A stretch of DNA of 64,000 nucleotides from Acidimicrobiales bacterium (GCA_029263195.1 JAJCXX010000084.1:111424-175423); one strand, 5' to 3'; positions 35,833 to 45,713 are shown, counted from the stretch's first letter. Program-made: numbers and translations. The notes: generated by a model from the sequence alone, not told the origin.

Positions 35833-37236
35833 ATGGAATCCGACGACCTCACGGTGCTTCTCGGTCCGGACTGGGCCGATCCGCCGAGCGATCATCCGAC
35901 CAGAAACAATCTCGCTCGGCGACTCAGCTTGGCCTTGAGAACCCTGATCATCGGTGGTCTGCTGGCCAAGGGCACTCGTCTGCCGTCCGAGCGCAACCTC
36001 GCACGAGCACTCTCGGTGAGCCGCCCCACGATCACCACAGCGATCGACGACCTGCGGGCCCAAGGTCTGGTCGAGTCGCGTCGTGGAAGCGGCACTTGGG
36101 TCGCCAAGGCCAGGCAGCCCCTCAGAGAAGTCTCGACCATGGCGGAGGTGGTGTTGGTCGACAGCGGTATCAACCTGGCCGCGGCGGCACCGCCGGACGC
36201 TTCGCATATCGGCCCGGTCGGGATCGATCTAGGGGACCTGATGTCAGTGTCGCCTTCCCACGGATACGACCCTCTCGGCCTGCCCCGGTTGCGCGAGCAG
36301 ATTGCCGCGGGATTCGGTGCGGCCGGTCTGCGTACCGGGTCCGACGATGTCATCGTGACTCCCGGGGCCCACAGCGCTCTTGCGCTGACCATTGGAGCGC
36401 TGGTCTCGGCAGGCGACCGGGTGGTGGTCGAGGAATACACATACGGAGGTGTGCTCGACCTCATCAAGACCGCGCGAGCCAAGGCGGTCGTCGTGCCCCG
36501 AGACTCAGGCGGAGTTGATCCTGAGGTGCTCGATGGACTGCTCAGGGATCAACGCCCCCGACTCGTCTACCTCATGCCGACTGTGCATGCGCCCACTGGT
36601 GAATCGACAGCGTCGACCCGCCTGCTCGAGCTCGCCGCTGTGCTCGACCGGAGCGACGCAGTGGTGATTGTCGACGAGTCCCTTGCCGATCTCGGCCCGG
36701 AGCCGCGGCCCCCGTCTCTGGGTTCTCTGTGCCAATCAGCCGAAGTCATCTCGATCGGCTCTCTGTCGAAGATCGCCTGGGGAGGCCTACGAGTTGGCTG
36801 GATCCGGGCCACCGGAGCGATATGCGACGAGTTGCAGCATCACCGGTCTCATCTGGAGTTGGGCACATCGATACCGGCTCAGTTGATAGCAGTCCAGATC
36901 CTCGACCGCTTCGACGATCTGGTCAGCGGCCGCCGGATGAGCCTGGCTGAGAAGTCGCTCCATCTTCGATGCGGACTGGCAGCCGCCTTGCCGAGTTGGG
37001 AGGTGCCCGGGGCCGGTGGCGGCTTGTGTGCCTGGGTGAAGTTGCCGCTGCACGATGCCGGACCCTTTGTGACTCGAGCCGCCGAGGCCGGGGTGGCTGT
37101 CATGGCCGGATCAATGGCGCGGGCGGGTCGGGGCCCTGACCCCCACATTCGGATCTGCTTCGATCGAACCTTCAGCGAACTGGATGAGGGAGTAGCTCGG
37201 TTGGCTGTTAGTTGGAGCCGCCGGCGAACGAGATGA
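35833..37236 (+). CDS. MocR-type regulator: GntR DNA-binding domain fused to aminotransferase fold
   Basis: The protein has 467 residues. A winged helix of the GntR family (about residues 20-90) contains GTRLPSERNLARALSVSRPT and GLVESRRGSGTWV. The rest is an aminotransferase class I-like domain with the PLP Lys in IGSLSKIAWGGLRVGWIRA and a VDESLADL motif. In MocR/PdxR proteins the PLP domain serves as a sensor for PLP or an amino compound. The divergent aminotransferase gene is the probable target, with both promoters in the 61-base gap. The last 29 bases overlap the opposing SDR gene. Confidence 0.87.
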   Translation: MESDDLTVLLGPDWADPPSDHPTRNNLARRLSLALRTLIIGGLLAKGTRLPSERNLARALSVSRPTITTAIDDLRAQGLVESRRGSGTWVAKARQPLREVSTMAEVVLVDSGINLAAAAPPDASHIGPVGIDLGDLMSVSPSHGYDPLGLPRLREQIAAGFGAAGLRTGSDDVIVTPGAHSALALTIGALVSAGDRVVVEEYTYGGVLDLIKTARAKAVVVPRDSGGVDPEVLDGLLRDQRPRLVYLMPTVHAPTGESTASTRLLELAAVLDRSDAVVIVDESLADLGPEPRPPSLGSLCQSAEVISIGSLSKIAWGGLRVGWIRATGAICDELQHHRSHLELGTSIPAQLIAVQILDRFDDLVSGRRMSLAEKSLHLRCGLAAALPSWEVPGAGGGLCAWVKLPLHDAGPFVTRAAEAGVAVMAGSMARAGRGPDPHIRICFDRTFSELDEGVARLAVSWSRRRTR

Positions 37237-37966
37237 ATTGGCCTGTGGCGAATCGGCTGGTGCCGTCGAGGAAGGCGACGCAGAGAGCCGCGCACTCGTC
37301 GAGGGTCCCGAGGCGCTTCATCGGCACCATGTTCTCGATCTTGGCTCGAACCGTCGGATCGTTGGCGCCAGTGGCCCGAAGGAACTCCTCGAAGTCCATG
37401 TAGTTGGTTCCGAGGGCGTTGACCTGCACGCCGTGACGACCGACCTCGTCGGCAACGTTTCGTACGAGATGGTTTGCTCCCGCCCGGGTCGCTGAATAGA
37501 GCGACGCTGCTGGGGTGACGGTGGCGCCGGTGGCGCTGGTGAGGATGAGCACCTGCCCCCGGCCCTGTTCGATCATCGGGGGCAGAACAGCTTTGAGGAA
37601 ATTGTAGGGCGCCTCGATATTGCCATTCATGACTTGTTGAAGGTCATCGAGTGACGAGTCCATGAAACGGCCCGTGATGACGTTTCCGGAGAAGGCGACC
37701 GCCGAGTCGACTCGGCCAAAGCGCGCCATGCCTGCGTCAACGAGACCCTGCGACGACTCGGCTCGTCCGAGATCAAACACCCCAGATACCGTCTCGACCG
37801 CAGCTCCCAACGATTCGAGGTCGCCCACGAGCCCGTCGACGGGGTCGCCGACGACGATGTCGAATCCCCGTGATGCGAGCAGCAGCGCTATCGGTGGCCC
37901 AACGTAAAAGCTGGCGTTGGCCACAACGGCCACGGGGCGGGAGTCGGGGGGACGTCCTTCACTCAT
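37208..37966 (-). CDS. Degenerate short-chain dehydrogenase/reductase-fold protein
   Basis: The protein has 252 residues with the SDR fold but unusual key residues. The NAD(P)-binding TGxxxGIG loop is replaced by ANASFYVGPPIA. The catalytic YxxxK reads YSATR, so the Lys is Arg. The Ser is kept (LTSATGA), and the VPMKRLGTLDE and FATGQFISFAGG ends are normal. Activity is therefore uncertain; it might be a non-catalytic partner or bind a cofactor differently. It is divergent from the amidase-SDR-SDR operon 88 bases away and overlaps the MocR gene end by 29 bases. Confidence 0.78.
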   Translation of the reverse strand: MSEGRPPDSRPVAVVANASFYVGPPIALLLASRGFDIVVGDPVDGLVGDLESLGAAVETVSGVFDLGRAESSQGLVDAGMARFGRVDSAVAFSGNVITGRFMDSSLDDLQQVMNGNIEAPYNFLKAVLPPMIEQGRGQVLILTSATGATVTPAASLYSATRAGANHLVRNVADEVGRHGVQVNALGTNYMDFEEFLRATGANDPTVRAKIENMVPMKRLGTLDECAALCVAFLDGTSRFATGQFISFAGGSN

Positions 37967-38054
37967 CGATGCTCACCTTTGATTTGCCACACGAGCGAAC
38001 ATTGTTCCACGTTCCGGATCGCGTCAGACCGAATAGTTGCGCGAGGATCAGTGA

Positions 38055-39596
38055 ATGACAGATCAACCATGGCAAGGTGATGCCTGCTCGCTGGTGGAAG
38101 CGTTCAGAAGCGGCGAGCGGTCACCACTGGAAGAGACCCAGGCGACTCTCGACGCGATCGACCGGAGTGGCTTGAACGCGTTCGCATACCTGCACGGCGA
38201 GGAAGCTCTGGAGAGAGCGGCCTCGGCCGACGTGTCGAAGCCATTCGGCGGCGTCCCCGTGGGTGTCAAGGAACTCGACCCGGTCGCCGGCTGGCCGTTC
38301 ACCGAGGCGTCGCTGGTGTTCGCGGGCCGAAAGGCCGAACACACGGCGACCGCGATCACGCGCTTGATCGGCAAGGGCGGCGCAGTTCCGGTGGGACAGA
38401 CAACCGCGAGTGAATTCGGTGGCCTCAACGTCAGCGTCACCAAGATCAACGGCGTGACCCACAACGCGTGGCGCCAGGGTCGAACCGCAGGTGGATCGTC
38501 GGCGGGCAGCGCTTCGGCTGTGGCGGGTGGCTTGGTGCCGATCGCTTCGGGTGGCGACGGTGGCGGATCAATTCGGATTCCGGCGGCATACAACGGCTTG
38601 GTCGGCATGAAGGGGACCTACGGCCGCATACCCAGAGGGCCCCACGCCTTCATCCGGCCCAGCACGGTGGTGATGGGCTGCCTGGCAAGGTCCGTACGCG
38701 ACGCCGCGCGCTACTACGACGTTTGCGCCGGCCACGACACCCACGATCCCACCTCGATTCCCTCATCCGGTGATTGGGAGTCGTCGCTGGGTTCCCACGA
38801 ACTGCAGGGCAAGCGAGTCATCATCGCTCCCGCCCTAAGCGGGATCAGGCTCGATCCCGGAGTGGAAGAGGCGACCCTCGCCGCGGCCGAGGACCTGGCC
38901 CGGCAAACAGGAATGGTGATCGTCGACCACCCAATACGACTCCCTCGTCTCACCGCCCAGTGGATGATGGGCAACAACTCGACGTTGGTGGCCGAACTCG
39001 GCGATCTGTGGCCCAAGTGCCGCGACGATCTGACTGAAGAGATCCAGGTCGGAATACACCTGTCCCAGTCGCTCTACAACATTCGCACCGCGGCAGTGGC
39101 CGAGGAGCTGCGGGTTCAGGCCAACGAGGTTTTCGCGGCCGCCTACGATGCTGCTGACCTGGTGATATGTGCCACAAATCCGGGACCGGCCTTCGCAGCC
39201 GAGGCGACCATGAGCAACCCCGAGTCGAGCTTCATCGACACGGCGAAGTCGAGCCCGGCGGTGGCGTTTGCATTTCGGCGGTTCATGTGGGCAACCCGTA
39301 TGGGAGGAAGCGTGGCCCAACGAATGCCTAGCCGGCTTCTCGATTGGGTTTCACAGAAGTACCCCGATGTCGTGGACATGGGCGCTCTCACCATTGCGGC
39401 CAACATTTACGGCAACCCATCAGTGTCGGTCCCGATCGGGCTCATCGACGGACTACCCATCGGGATGCAGATCATGGGTCGTCACCACGAGGACGCTCTC
39501 CTGTTCGACGTGGCGTTGGCCATGGAGCGCGAGTGCCCTTGGCCTCTCGTCGCCAACGGTGTGAGCGCGGAGCCGACCGTTGAGGGCGTCTCATGA
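38055..39596 (+). CDS. Amidase signature family hydrolase
   Basis: This 513-residue enzyme has the Ser-Ser-Lys triad of the amidase signature family: Lys in GVPVGVKELD, the first Ser in GRTAGGSSAGSA and the nucleophile Ser in GGDGGGSIRIPAAY. The loop GLVGMKGTYGRIP follows. Such enzymes cleave amides, nitrile-derived amides or acylated amino compounds. GatA is unlikely because no gatC or gatB is near and the flanking genes are SDRs. It overlaps the next gene by 4 bases, forming a three-gene operon with two SDRs, which suggests the release of an acid or amine that is then oxidised or reduced. Confidence 0.87.
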   Translation: MTDQPWQGDACSLVEAFRSGERSPLEETQATLDAIDRSGLNAFAYLHGEEALERAASADVSKPFGGVPVGVKELDPVAGWPFTEASLVFAGRKAEHTATAITRLIGKGGAVPVGQTTASEFGGLNVSVTKINGVTHNAWRQGRTAGGSSAGSASAVAGGLVPIASGGDGGGSIRIPAAYNGLVGMKGTYGRIPRGPHAFIRPSTVVMGCLARSVRDAARYYDVCAGHDTHDPTSIPSSGDWESSLGSHELQGKRVIIAPALSGIRLDPGVEEATLAAAEDLARQTGMVIVDHPIRLPRLTAQWMMGNNSTLVAELGDLWPKCRDDLTEEIQVGIHLSQSLYNIRTAAVAEELRVQANEVFAAAYDAADLVICATNPGPAFAAEATMSNPESSFIDTAKSSPAVAFAFRRFMWATRMGGSVAQRMPSRLLDWVSQKYPDVVDMGALTIAANIYGNPSVSVPIGLIDGLPIGMQIMGRHHEDALLFDVALAMERECPWPLVANGVSAEPTVEGVS

Positions 39597-40339
39597 CTCT
39601 GAGCGACTACCGAACCGCCCTCGTGACGGGTGCGTCGAGCGGCATCGGCGCCGCCACGGTGGCCGCACTCTCTAGGCGCGGGCTCCGCGTGCACGCTCTC
39701 GCCCGAAGAATCGATCGCCTCGAACGATTGGCCGACTCGACCGGCTGCGCGATCCACCGACTCGATGTGCGCGAAACCGCTGCCCTTCATCAGCTCGTCG
39801 GTTCGATCAAGCCCGACATTCTCGTCAACAATGCCGGGCTCGGGCGAGCCTTCGGATCGTTGGCCACGGCCGAGATCGATGACATAGAGCGCACCCTCGA
39901 CACCAACGTCACGGCAGCCGTACACGCCATCAGGGCAGCGCTGCCGGCAATGATCGACCGGGCCGATGGACACATCGTCAATATCGGATCGATGGCCGGG
40001 CTCCACGCGATTCCGGCCGCTCTGTACGGCGCCAGCAAGGGGGCCATTCACATGTTGTCGACCGATCTTCGGCTCGAGCTGGAGGGAACCGGTGTGCGGG
40101 TCACCGAGATTTGCCCGGGACGGGTGTCGACCGGCTTCTACGACGTGGCAATCGACGACACCGAGCTCAGCGCCATGGCCAAGGACTCCGGAGTCGACGA
40201 GGTGACCAGCGACGACATCGCCGACGCGATCGTCTACGCCCTCGAGGCTCCCTGGAGGGTCAACGTCAATCGAATTGAGCTTCAACCAACCGAGCAGACC
40301 TATGGCGGATCACAGTTCGTTCCGAAGGGGCTGCGATGA
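39593..40339 (+). CDS. Short-chain dehydrogenase/reductase
   Basis: This classical SDR has 248 residues. The NAD(P) site is VTGASSGIGAATVAAL, then VNNAGLG, catalytic Ser in NIGSMAG and Tyr/Lys in LYGASKGAIH. The region around EICPGRVSTGF matches the group related to YdfG/serine 3-dehydrogenase. The substrate is probably a small hydroxy or amino acid. The gene is translationally coupled to the amidase gene before it and to the next SDR by 4-base ATGA overlaps. Confidence 0.87.
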   Translation: MTLSDYRTALVTGASSGIGAATVAALSRRGLRVHALARRIDRLERLADSTGCAIHRLDVRETAALHQLVGSIKPDILVNNAGLGRAFGSLATAEIDDIERTLDTNVTAAVHAIRAALPAMIDRADGHIVNIGSMAGLHAIPAALYGASKGAIHMLSTDLRLELEGTGVRVTEICPGRVSTGFYDVAIDDTELSAMAKDSGVDEVTSDDIADAIVYALEAPWRVNVNRIELQPTEQTYGGSQFVPKGLR

Positions 40340-41118
40340 GCCAGACGAGGGGCCGATTCGATCCTCCGGCCACCGAGTTCCAGCGTCGGAGCGTGGTGGT
40401 CACAGGTGCGGCCTCCGGCATGGGGGCGGCTACCGCCCGTCTGTTCGCCGCGGAAGGGGCCGCCGTCTTCGTCGTCGATCGGGATGCGGTTGGAGCACGC
40501 CGGATCGCCGACGAAATCGACGCCAGAATTATCATCGGCGACGTTTCGGAGTCGGAATTCTGTGATCGCGCGATCGCCGAGTCAGTGGAGGCCACCGGAC
40601 GGGTCGACGTTCTTGTGAACTGCGCCGGAGTGATTCTCAGAGCCGACGGTGCCGGCACCGACGACGCTGGTTGGAAGCGCGTGATGTCGGTGAACGTCGA
40701 CGGCGTCTTCTTCATGTCGCGAGCGGCCATTCCCCACATGGTGGAGCAGCAGTCGGGCGTGATCGTGAATTTCGGCTCGATCTGGGGCGGGATCGGGGCC
40801 GCGGGAGTTGTTGCGTACTGTGCGTCGAAGGGAGCCGTTCACCAGATCACCCGGGCCATGGCACTTGATCACGCGACCAACGGAATTCGTATCAATGCTG
40901 TAGCGCCAGGGGAGGTCGACACGCCGATGCTCTCGTCTGGCCGCGAGATGCGTCCGTCGGATGCCGAGCTTCAAGAACTAGCCACCGAGACCATCCCCAT
41001 GAAGAGGCTTGCCGACCCCGACGAGATCGCGCGGGTGGTCGTCTTTCTCGCCTCCGACCACGCCAGCTACATGACCGGCGCCATCGTGCCCGTCGACGCC
41101 GGTTTCACCGCCCGCTGA
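40336..41118 (+). CDS. Short-chain dehydrogenase/reductase
   Basis: This SDR has 260 residues, with VTGAASGMGAATARLFAAEG, VNCAGV, SIWGG and YCASKGAVHQ as the cofactor and catalytic segments. An Asp in VVDRD indicates NAD preference. The end, MTGAIVPVDAGFTAR, is typical of the FabG-like SDR subgroup. It is last in the amidase-SDR-SDR operon. Its final 141 bases overlap the opposite-strand heme A synthase reading frame. Confidence 0.87.
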   Translation: MSQTRGRFDPPATEFQRRSVVVTGAASGMGAATARLFAAEGAAVFVVDRDAVGARRIADEIDARIIIGDVSESEFCDRAIAESVEATGRVDVLVNCAGVILRADGAGTDDAGWKRVMSVNVDGVFFMSRAAIPHMVEQQSGVIVNFGSIWGGIGAAGVVAYCASKGAVHQITRAMALDHATNGIRINAVAPGEVDTPMLSSGREMRPSDAELQELATETIPMKRLADPDEIARVVVFLASDHASYMTGAIVPVDAGFTAR

Positions 41119-42159
41119 GTACCGGCTTTGGTGCACCACGAAGAGGGTCAGAGCGAAGAGCAACAGGCCGCCTCCCTGGTGCAGCGAGCCGAGAGCGACC
41201 GGCACGTGATTGACAAGCGTGAGTATTCCGAGCACGAACTGCGCGGCCACCACCCCGACCAGACCGAGGGCCGCAACAGCCATTCTGCGTGATCGATGGG
41301 CCCGCATCCGGGCGAGTGCAAACGCCGGAATCGTGAAGGCAACGACGACCGCCAGGACTCTGTGTTGGAACTGCACTGTGACCAGGTTCTCGGTGAAGTT
41401 GATCCAGGACGGTCCCATGGTGAGAAGGTCCCGGGGCACCAGTCGGCCGTTCATCAGGGGAAAGGTGTTGAATCCGTTTCCGGCTCGGGTTCCCGCCACG
41501 AGCGCCCCTGAGCCGAGCATCATCACGACAAGCGCAACCACCCCGAATCCACGCTGTCGTTCGAGTCGCATCGTCAGACTCTGTCGGACCTCACGGCCGT
41601 CGAGCAGGTCCCAAGCGACCCAAAGCGTCGCGCCGAGAATTGCTGTAGCGGTCAACAGATGGGCGGCCAGACGGTATTGGCTCACCCGTGGCTCGTGAAC
41701 GAGACCGCTGGCGACCATGAACCATCCGAGAAACCCCTCCAGGCCGAGCAGTGCGATCAGACCGGCGATGCGCGTGGAGACCCAGCGGTCGAGATGGCGT
41801 CGATAAAGCATGACGCCGAAGGGCACGAGCAGCACCATTCCGATCACCCGGCCCAGCAGACGGTGGGTGTACTCCCACCAGAAGATCGACTTGAACTCGC
41901 TCAGGGTCATTCCGTTGTTGACGAGATTGAACTCGGGGGAATCTCGATATGCGGCGAAGATCTCCTCCCAGCGATGCTCCGACAGCGGTGGAAGGGTGCC
42001 GACGACCGGATCCCAGTCGACGATCGACAACCCGGATCTGGTCAACCTGGTGATCCCGCCCACCAGAACCATGATGTAGACCAGAGCGGCGGTCGCCAGA
42101 AGCCACGCGCCTATTCGTCGTTCCTTCTGATCGGTTCCGCTCTTGTCAGTCGGGCTCAC
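40978..42159 (-). CDS. ctaA: Heme A synthase (Cox15/CtaA)
   Basis: This 393-residue frame encodes a membrane protein that oxidises heme O to heme A for cytochrome c oxidase. It shows GGITRLTRSGLSIVDWDPV and the four heme-ligand His regions EYTHRLLGR, GLVHEPRVSQYRLAAHL, TVQFQHRVLA and GSLHQGGGLLLF, with eight predicted helices. The first 340 or so residues account for the family. The final 50 or so residues are a Gly/Val/His-rich tail encoded by the reverse of the SDR gene. The frame really has no earlier stop, so either this tail is made or the upstream stop was lost. ctaB and cox genes are not nearby. Confidence 0.85.
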   Translation of the reverse strand: MSPTDKSGTDQKERRIGAWLLATAALVYIMVLVGGITRLTRSGLSIVDWDPVVGTLPPLSEHRWEEIFAAYRDSPEFNLVNNGMTLSEFKSIFWWEYTHRLLGRVIGMVLLVPFGVMLYRRHLDRWVSTRIAGLIALLGLEGFLGWFMVASGLVHEPRVSQYRLAAHLLTATAILGATLWVAWDLLDGREVRQSLTMRLERQRGFGVVALVVMMLGSGALVAGTRAGNGFNTFPLMNGRLVPRDLLTMGPSWINFTENLVTVQFQHRVLAVVVAFTIPAFALARMRAHRSRRMAVAALGLVGVVAAQFVLGILTLVNHVPVALGSLHQGGGLLLFALTLFVVHQSRYSAGGETGVDGHDGAGHVAGVVGGEKDDHPRDLVGVGKPLHGDGLGG

Positions 42160-42209
42160 GAATCGACAGTATGGCTCGCCGGTCGGCGACGAGAAGCCGG
42201 GCCCGGCCG

Positions 42210-42635
42210 TCAGGTGAGGACGACCACCGGGATGTCGCGGTCGGTCTTCTTCTGATACCCGGCGTAGCCCGAGTTGGCCGCCACGATCTCAGGCCACAGT
42301 TCTGCCTTCTCCTCGGAGCTGGCGATTGTGGCTGTCATGTCGCGGCTGACTCCGTTCATGTTGACCTTGACGGCCGGGTTGTCGCGCAGATTCAGAAACC
42401 ACGCCGGGTGGTGATCGTCGCCTCCTTTGGACGCCACGACAACGACCCGCTCGTCGCCGTGAATCGGCGCCGTGAGCATCGTGGTTCGAGGCTTTCCGCT
42501 CTTTCGACCAATGGTCTCCAACTCGAGAACAGGCATGCCCTTCGCATTCCCGAACACCTTGCCTTTACTGAGGCGATACACGGTCCGATGGAACCCGGTG
42601 AGTGATTTGAATACGAGATCTTTGGCACTTGTCAT
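42210..42635 (-). CDS. Deazaflavin (F420)-dependent nitroreductase-family protein
   Basis: This 141-residue protein has the split beta-barrel of the Ddn family, marked by LETIGRKSGKPRTTML and HHPAWFLNLRDNP. Relatives in mycobacteria use the reduced deazaflavin F420 to reduce quinones or nitro compounds. The presence of such a gene fits an actinobacterium that makes F420, though no F420 biosynthesis gene is in the window. It is 50 bases upstream of the heme A synthase gene on the same strand. The substrate is unknown. Confidence 0.87.
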   Translation of the reverse strand: MTSAKDLVFKSLTGFHRTVYRLSKGKVFGNAKGMPVLELETIGRKSGKPRTTMLTAPIHGDERVVVVASKGGDDHHPAWFLNLRDNPAVKVNMNGVSRDMTATIASSEEKAELWPEIVAANSGYAGYQKKTDRDIPVVVLT

Positions 42636-42743
42636 TCACGGACCCTAGGCCGAACCGGACTACGAGAAAACTGTGGCCGCTAGGCGTGATCTAGCCGCAG
42701 ACAGCTGGGAGTCCGGTGTCGTCTCGAATTCTCAGGAGGACAG

Positions 42744-45710
42744 ATGGAGCGATACTGGCGATGGATGGGATTGGCCTTTGGCCGCCGGTGGTATGTGGTG
42801 TTGGCCTTGGTGGTCGCGATCACCGGAGTGCTCAGCGTGGGACTCACGCGTCTGGATTTCGCAACTGGTCAGGACAGCTACCTCAACCCCGACTCCCAAG
42901 AGGCGATCGACAACGTCGAGTACCAGAACGCATTCGGAGGTGAAGCTGTCATCCAGCTCTTGTCGATGGACGAGGGTCATACGATCGACGATCTCTTCAC
43001 GCCGGCCAACCTCACGTTGTTCGCTGAGATGGAATCGCAGCTCCGAGAGATCCCGGAGGTCTATGCCGTCGTATCGCCCCTTACGGCCTTGCAGTGGAGT
43101 GAGTCGATCAGCAACGGCCCCGGTACCGCTGGGCTGATTTCGGCAGCGACCCGCGACCCTGATGCCGATGCACGCCAGATTCGCAACGCCGACGTCGCCT
43201 TGAGCCTGGCGCGACTCAATGCCGTGGATGACCGCACGATCGGCGATCCGTCATGGAACGAGTTTCTCCTATTCGGCAACCCCGGCTACGAATCGGATGG
43301 TGGCGGCGTCACCTCGCCGGCCATTTCCGAACGCGCAATTCGTCCGTCCCTGCTTGCCAGCTTCCCGAACCAGAAAGCGGCGGTTGGAGCGATCGTCCTG
43401 AACGGAAACGCCTCCCTCGATGAACTGTCGTCGGGCACTGAGGCGATACTCGCGATCACATCGGAATTCGATTTCGAGAACGTGTCGGAGATCACCACCG
43501 GCACCCCCGTCTACCTCAAGGAAATCAACGACTATCTCCAGGGCGGAATGCTGACCCTTGGACTGATCGCCTTCGCTGTCATGACGGTGGTTCTCGTCTT
43601 GATGTTCAGAGTCAGATGGCGTCTGTTGCCGCTGCTGGCGGTCATGATCGGAATCCTGTGGGCATTCAGCCTGCTCGGATTCCTGGGAATCGATTTGTCG
43701 CTCGTGACCATTTCGGGCCTCCCGATCCTGATCGGGATGGGGATCGACTTCGCGATCCAGGTCCATAATCGCGTGGAAGAGGAGGTGGTGATCGATCGAG
43801 CCGATCATCCCATCATGGAGACGACGGCAAACGTTGGGCCTCCGCTCGTAGCCGCTGTTGGGGCCGCTGTTGTCGCCTTCCTTGCTCTGCGGGTCTCACA
43901 GGTGCCGATGATCCGCGATTTCGGTGTGCTCCTAGCGGTCGGCATCGTCGTCTTGTTGGCGGTGGGTCTCCTCGTCCCGGTAACGGTTCTCGGATCGAGA
44001 GAGTGGCGTCATCGCACCACCAAACGATCAGACTCGGGCACCGAACGGCTGGTGGTGAAGCTCGGTTCGCTCTCCACCCGTTGGGTTCTACCAATAGCGA
44101 TCGTGTCGGTCGTGCTGGTCGGGCTCGGTATCGGCCTGGAGAGTCGCACCGAGATCCAATCGGATCCTCTTCGTTGGATCGACCAAGGGTCGGAGGTCGT
44201 GGCCGATGTCGAGACCCTGGAACACGCCGTCGGCTTCTCCTCGACGATTGGCGTGCTGATCGAGTCCAACAACGTGATCGCCCCGGAGATCAGCCAGGTG
44301 CTCACCGAGTTCATAGCTGACGCTGAGACGAGGCCTGAAGTGATCTCCTCGGCGAGCCTCGTCGGCACAATGGCGAAGATCATCGAGGTCGAGGGCACGA
44401 CCCGCCTGGCTCCGACGTCGGATGACCTGGAGGCGATCATCGAGGTGGCCCCGCCCGACCTCACGCGTCTTCTGATGCGCCCGGACGGGACGGCCACACA
44501 GGTGAGTCTGAATCTGGGTCCGGCGAGCCTCGAGGAACAGGCGGTCTTTGTTGCCGACCTCCGAGCCGATCTTGATGCCCGTTTGGGGTCGGTCGACGTC
44601 GGGCCGGCCTCAGTGCTCGGTGTCGGGCTCGACGCTGATCAACCGGCGATCCGAGCGGTGCCGGCAGGTCTGGCGGTTGTGGGCGTCGGCCTTCTCGAGA
44701 ATCTCACAGCCAACCGCACCGCCCTCACCTATGTGGCGCTCGTGGGTGCCGCACTCTGGCTGCTGATCAGGTTCCGTAGCGTGACACGGGCCGGACTCAC
44801 ATTGGTTCCCGTTACTCTCGCTGTTGGTGCTTCATCGGCCATCGTGGCCGGTCTCGGAATCACCCTGAGTCCATTGACCACGGTCAGCGGCCCTCTGGTG
44901 ATCGCCTCATGTGTGGAGTTCGCGGTGCTGATCACCGCGCGCTACATCGAAGAGAGAGAACGGGGGCTCAAGCCTCGCGAAGCGACCGACACGGCGTCGG
45001 CGCGAACGGGGAGGGCCTTCTTCACGTCAGCCGCCACCACCGTTGGTGGATTCGCGACCTTGATGATCTCCCCGCTTCCACTCCTTCGCGATTTCGGGAT
45101 CGTCGTGACCCTCAACGTGGCAATCGCACTGTTGGCCGCACTGGTGGCCATGCCGCCGCTGCTGGTCTGGGCCGACGAACGTGGACTGCTCGGTGTCGGA
45201 ACCGGGGCCACCGAGGGGTCGGTGAGGCTGGCCGCCCCCATCGGTGGACGCCAGGCTGCGGGGGCAGCCGTCGGTGTCGTTGCTCTGACTGCTTTGCTGG
45301 GATTCCTGTTGGTCGAGGCCCAGGTCGATGATGCCGCCGCAGTCGACTCGACCTACGAGTTGGTGGCGCTGCCCACTACGACCACAACCACCACGACAAC
45401 CACGACCACCACGACCGTGCCGGGGGCCGATGAGCCTCCTCCAATCGACCCGGCCGACTATGGCACCGACCGCCCCCCTGGGTTCATCACGGGCCTGATC
45501 TTCGACATGTTGACGGGGGAGGGGGTGCCCGCGAACCATGCGGTGTGCACGGCCGAGATCCTGCTCACCAAGACGACCGAGGAAGCCCTACAAGTCGACA
45601 TCGTCGGCTTCTCCGATGAGGCCTTGGCCCCGGTGGTCGAGTCGGCGCTTGAGTGCCAGGTGAGCCAGACCTTGATCGACGCCACCATTGCAACGGCGCG
45701 ACCCGAGTGA
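42744..45710 (+). CDS. MMPL/RND-family transporter
   Basis: This 988-residue protein is built from two repeats of one helix, one large extracytoplasmic domain and five helices. The first repeat has FGVLLAVGIVVLLAVGLLV and the second VGGFATLMISPLPLLRDFGI. Key segments include ISGLPILIGMGIDFAIQVHN and SGPLVIASCVEFAVLITARY, in the positions of the proton-relay helices. The group exports hydrophobic molecules such as lipids, and the substrate cannot be deduced. The C-terminal region after the last helix has a run of about 14 Thr and then an extracellular domain with two Cys. A good AGGAGGA site precedes the ATG. Confidence 0.85.
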   Translation: MERYWRWMGLAFGRRWYVVLALVVAITGVLSVGLTRLDFATGQDSYLNPDSQEAIDNVEYQNAFGGEAVIQLLSMDEGHTIDDLFTPANLTLFAEMESQLREIPEVYAVVSPLTALQWSESISNGPGTAGLISAATRDPDADARQIRNADVALSLARLNAVDDRTIGDPSWNEFLLFGNPGYESDGGGVTSPAISERAIRPSLLASFPNQKAAVGAIVLNGNASLDELSSGTEAILAITSEFDFENVSEITTGTPVYLKEINDYLQGGMLTLGLIAFAVMTVVLVLMFRVRWRLLPLLAVMIGILWAFSLLGFLGIDLSLVTISGLPILIGMGIDFAIQVHNRVEEEVVIDRADHPIMETTANVGPPLVAAVGAAVVAFLALRVSQVPMIRDFGVLLAVGIVVLLAVGLLVPVTVLGSREWRHRTTKRSDSGTERLVVKLGSLSTRWVLPIAIVSVVLVGLGIGLESRTEIQSDPLRWIDQGSEVVADVETLEHAVGFSSTIGVLIESNNVIAPEISQVLTEFIADAETRPEVISSASLVGTMAKIIEVEGTTRLAPTSDDLEAIIEVAPPDLTRLLMRPDGTATQVSLNLGPASLEEQAVFVADLRADLDARLGSVDVGPASVLGVGLDADQPAIRAVPAGLAVVGVGLLENLTANRTALTYVALVGAALWLLIRFRSVTRAGLTLVPVTLAVGASSAIVAGLGITLSPLTTVSGPLVIASCVEFAVLITARYIEERERGLKPREATDTASARTGRAFFTSAATTVGGFATLMISPLPLLRDFGIVVTLNVAIALLAALVAMPPLLVWADERGLLGVGTGATEGSVRLAAPIGGRQAAGAAVGVVALTALLGFLLVEAQVDDAAAVDSTYELVALPTTTTTTTTTTTTTTVPGADEPPPIDPADYGTDRPPGFITGLIFDMLTGEGVPANHAVCTAEILLTKTTEEALQVDIVGFSDEALAPVVESALECQVSQTLIDATIATARPE

Positions 45711-45713
45711 CCC

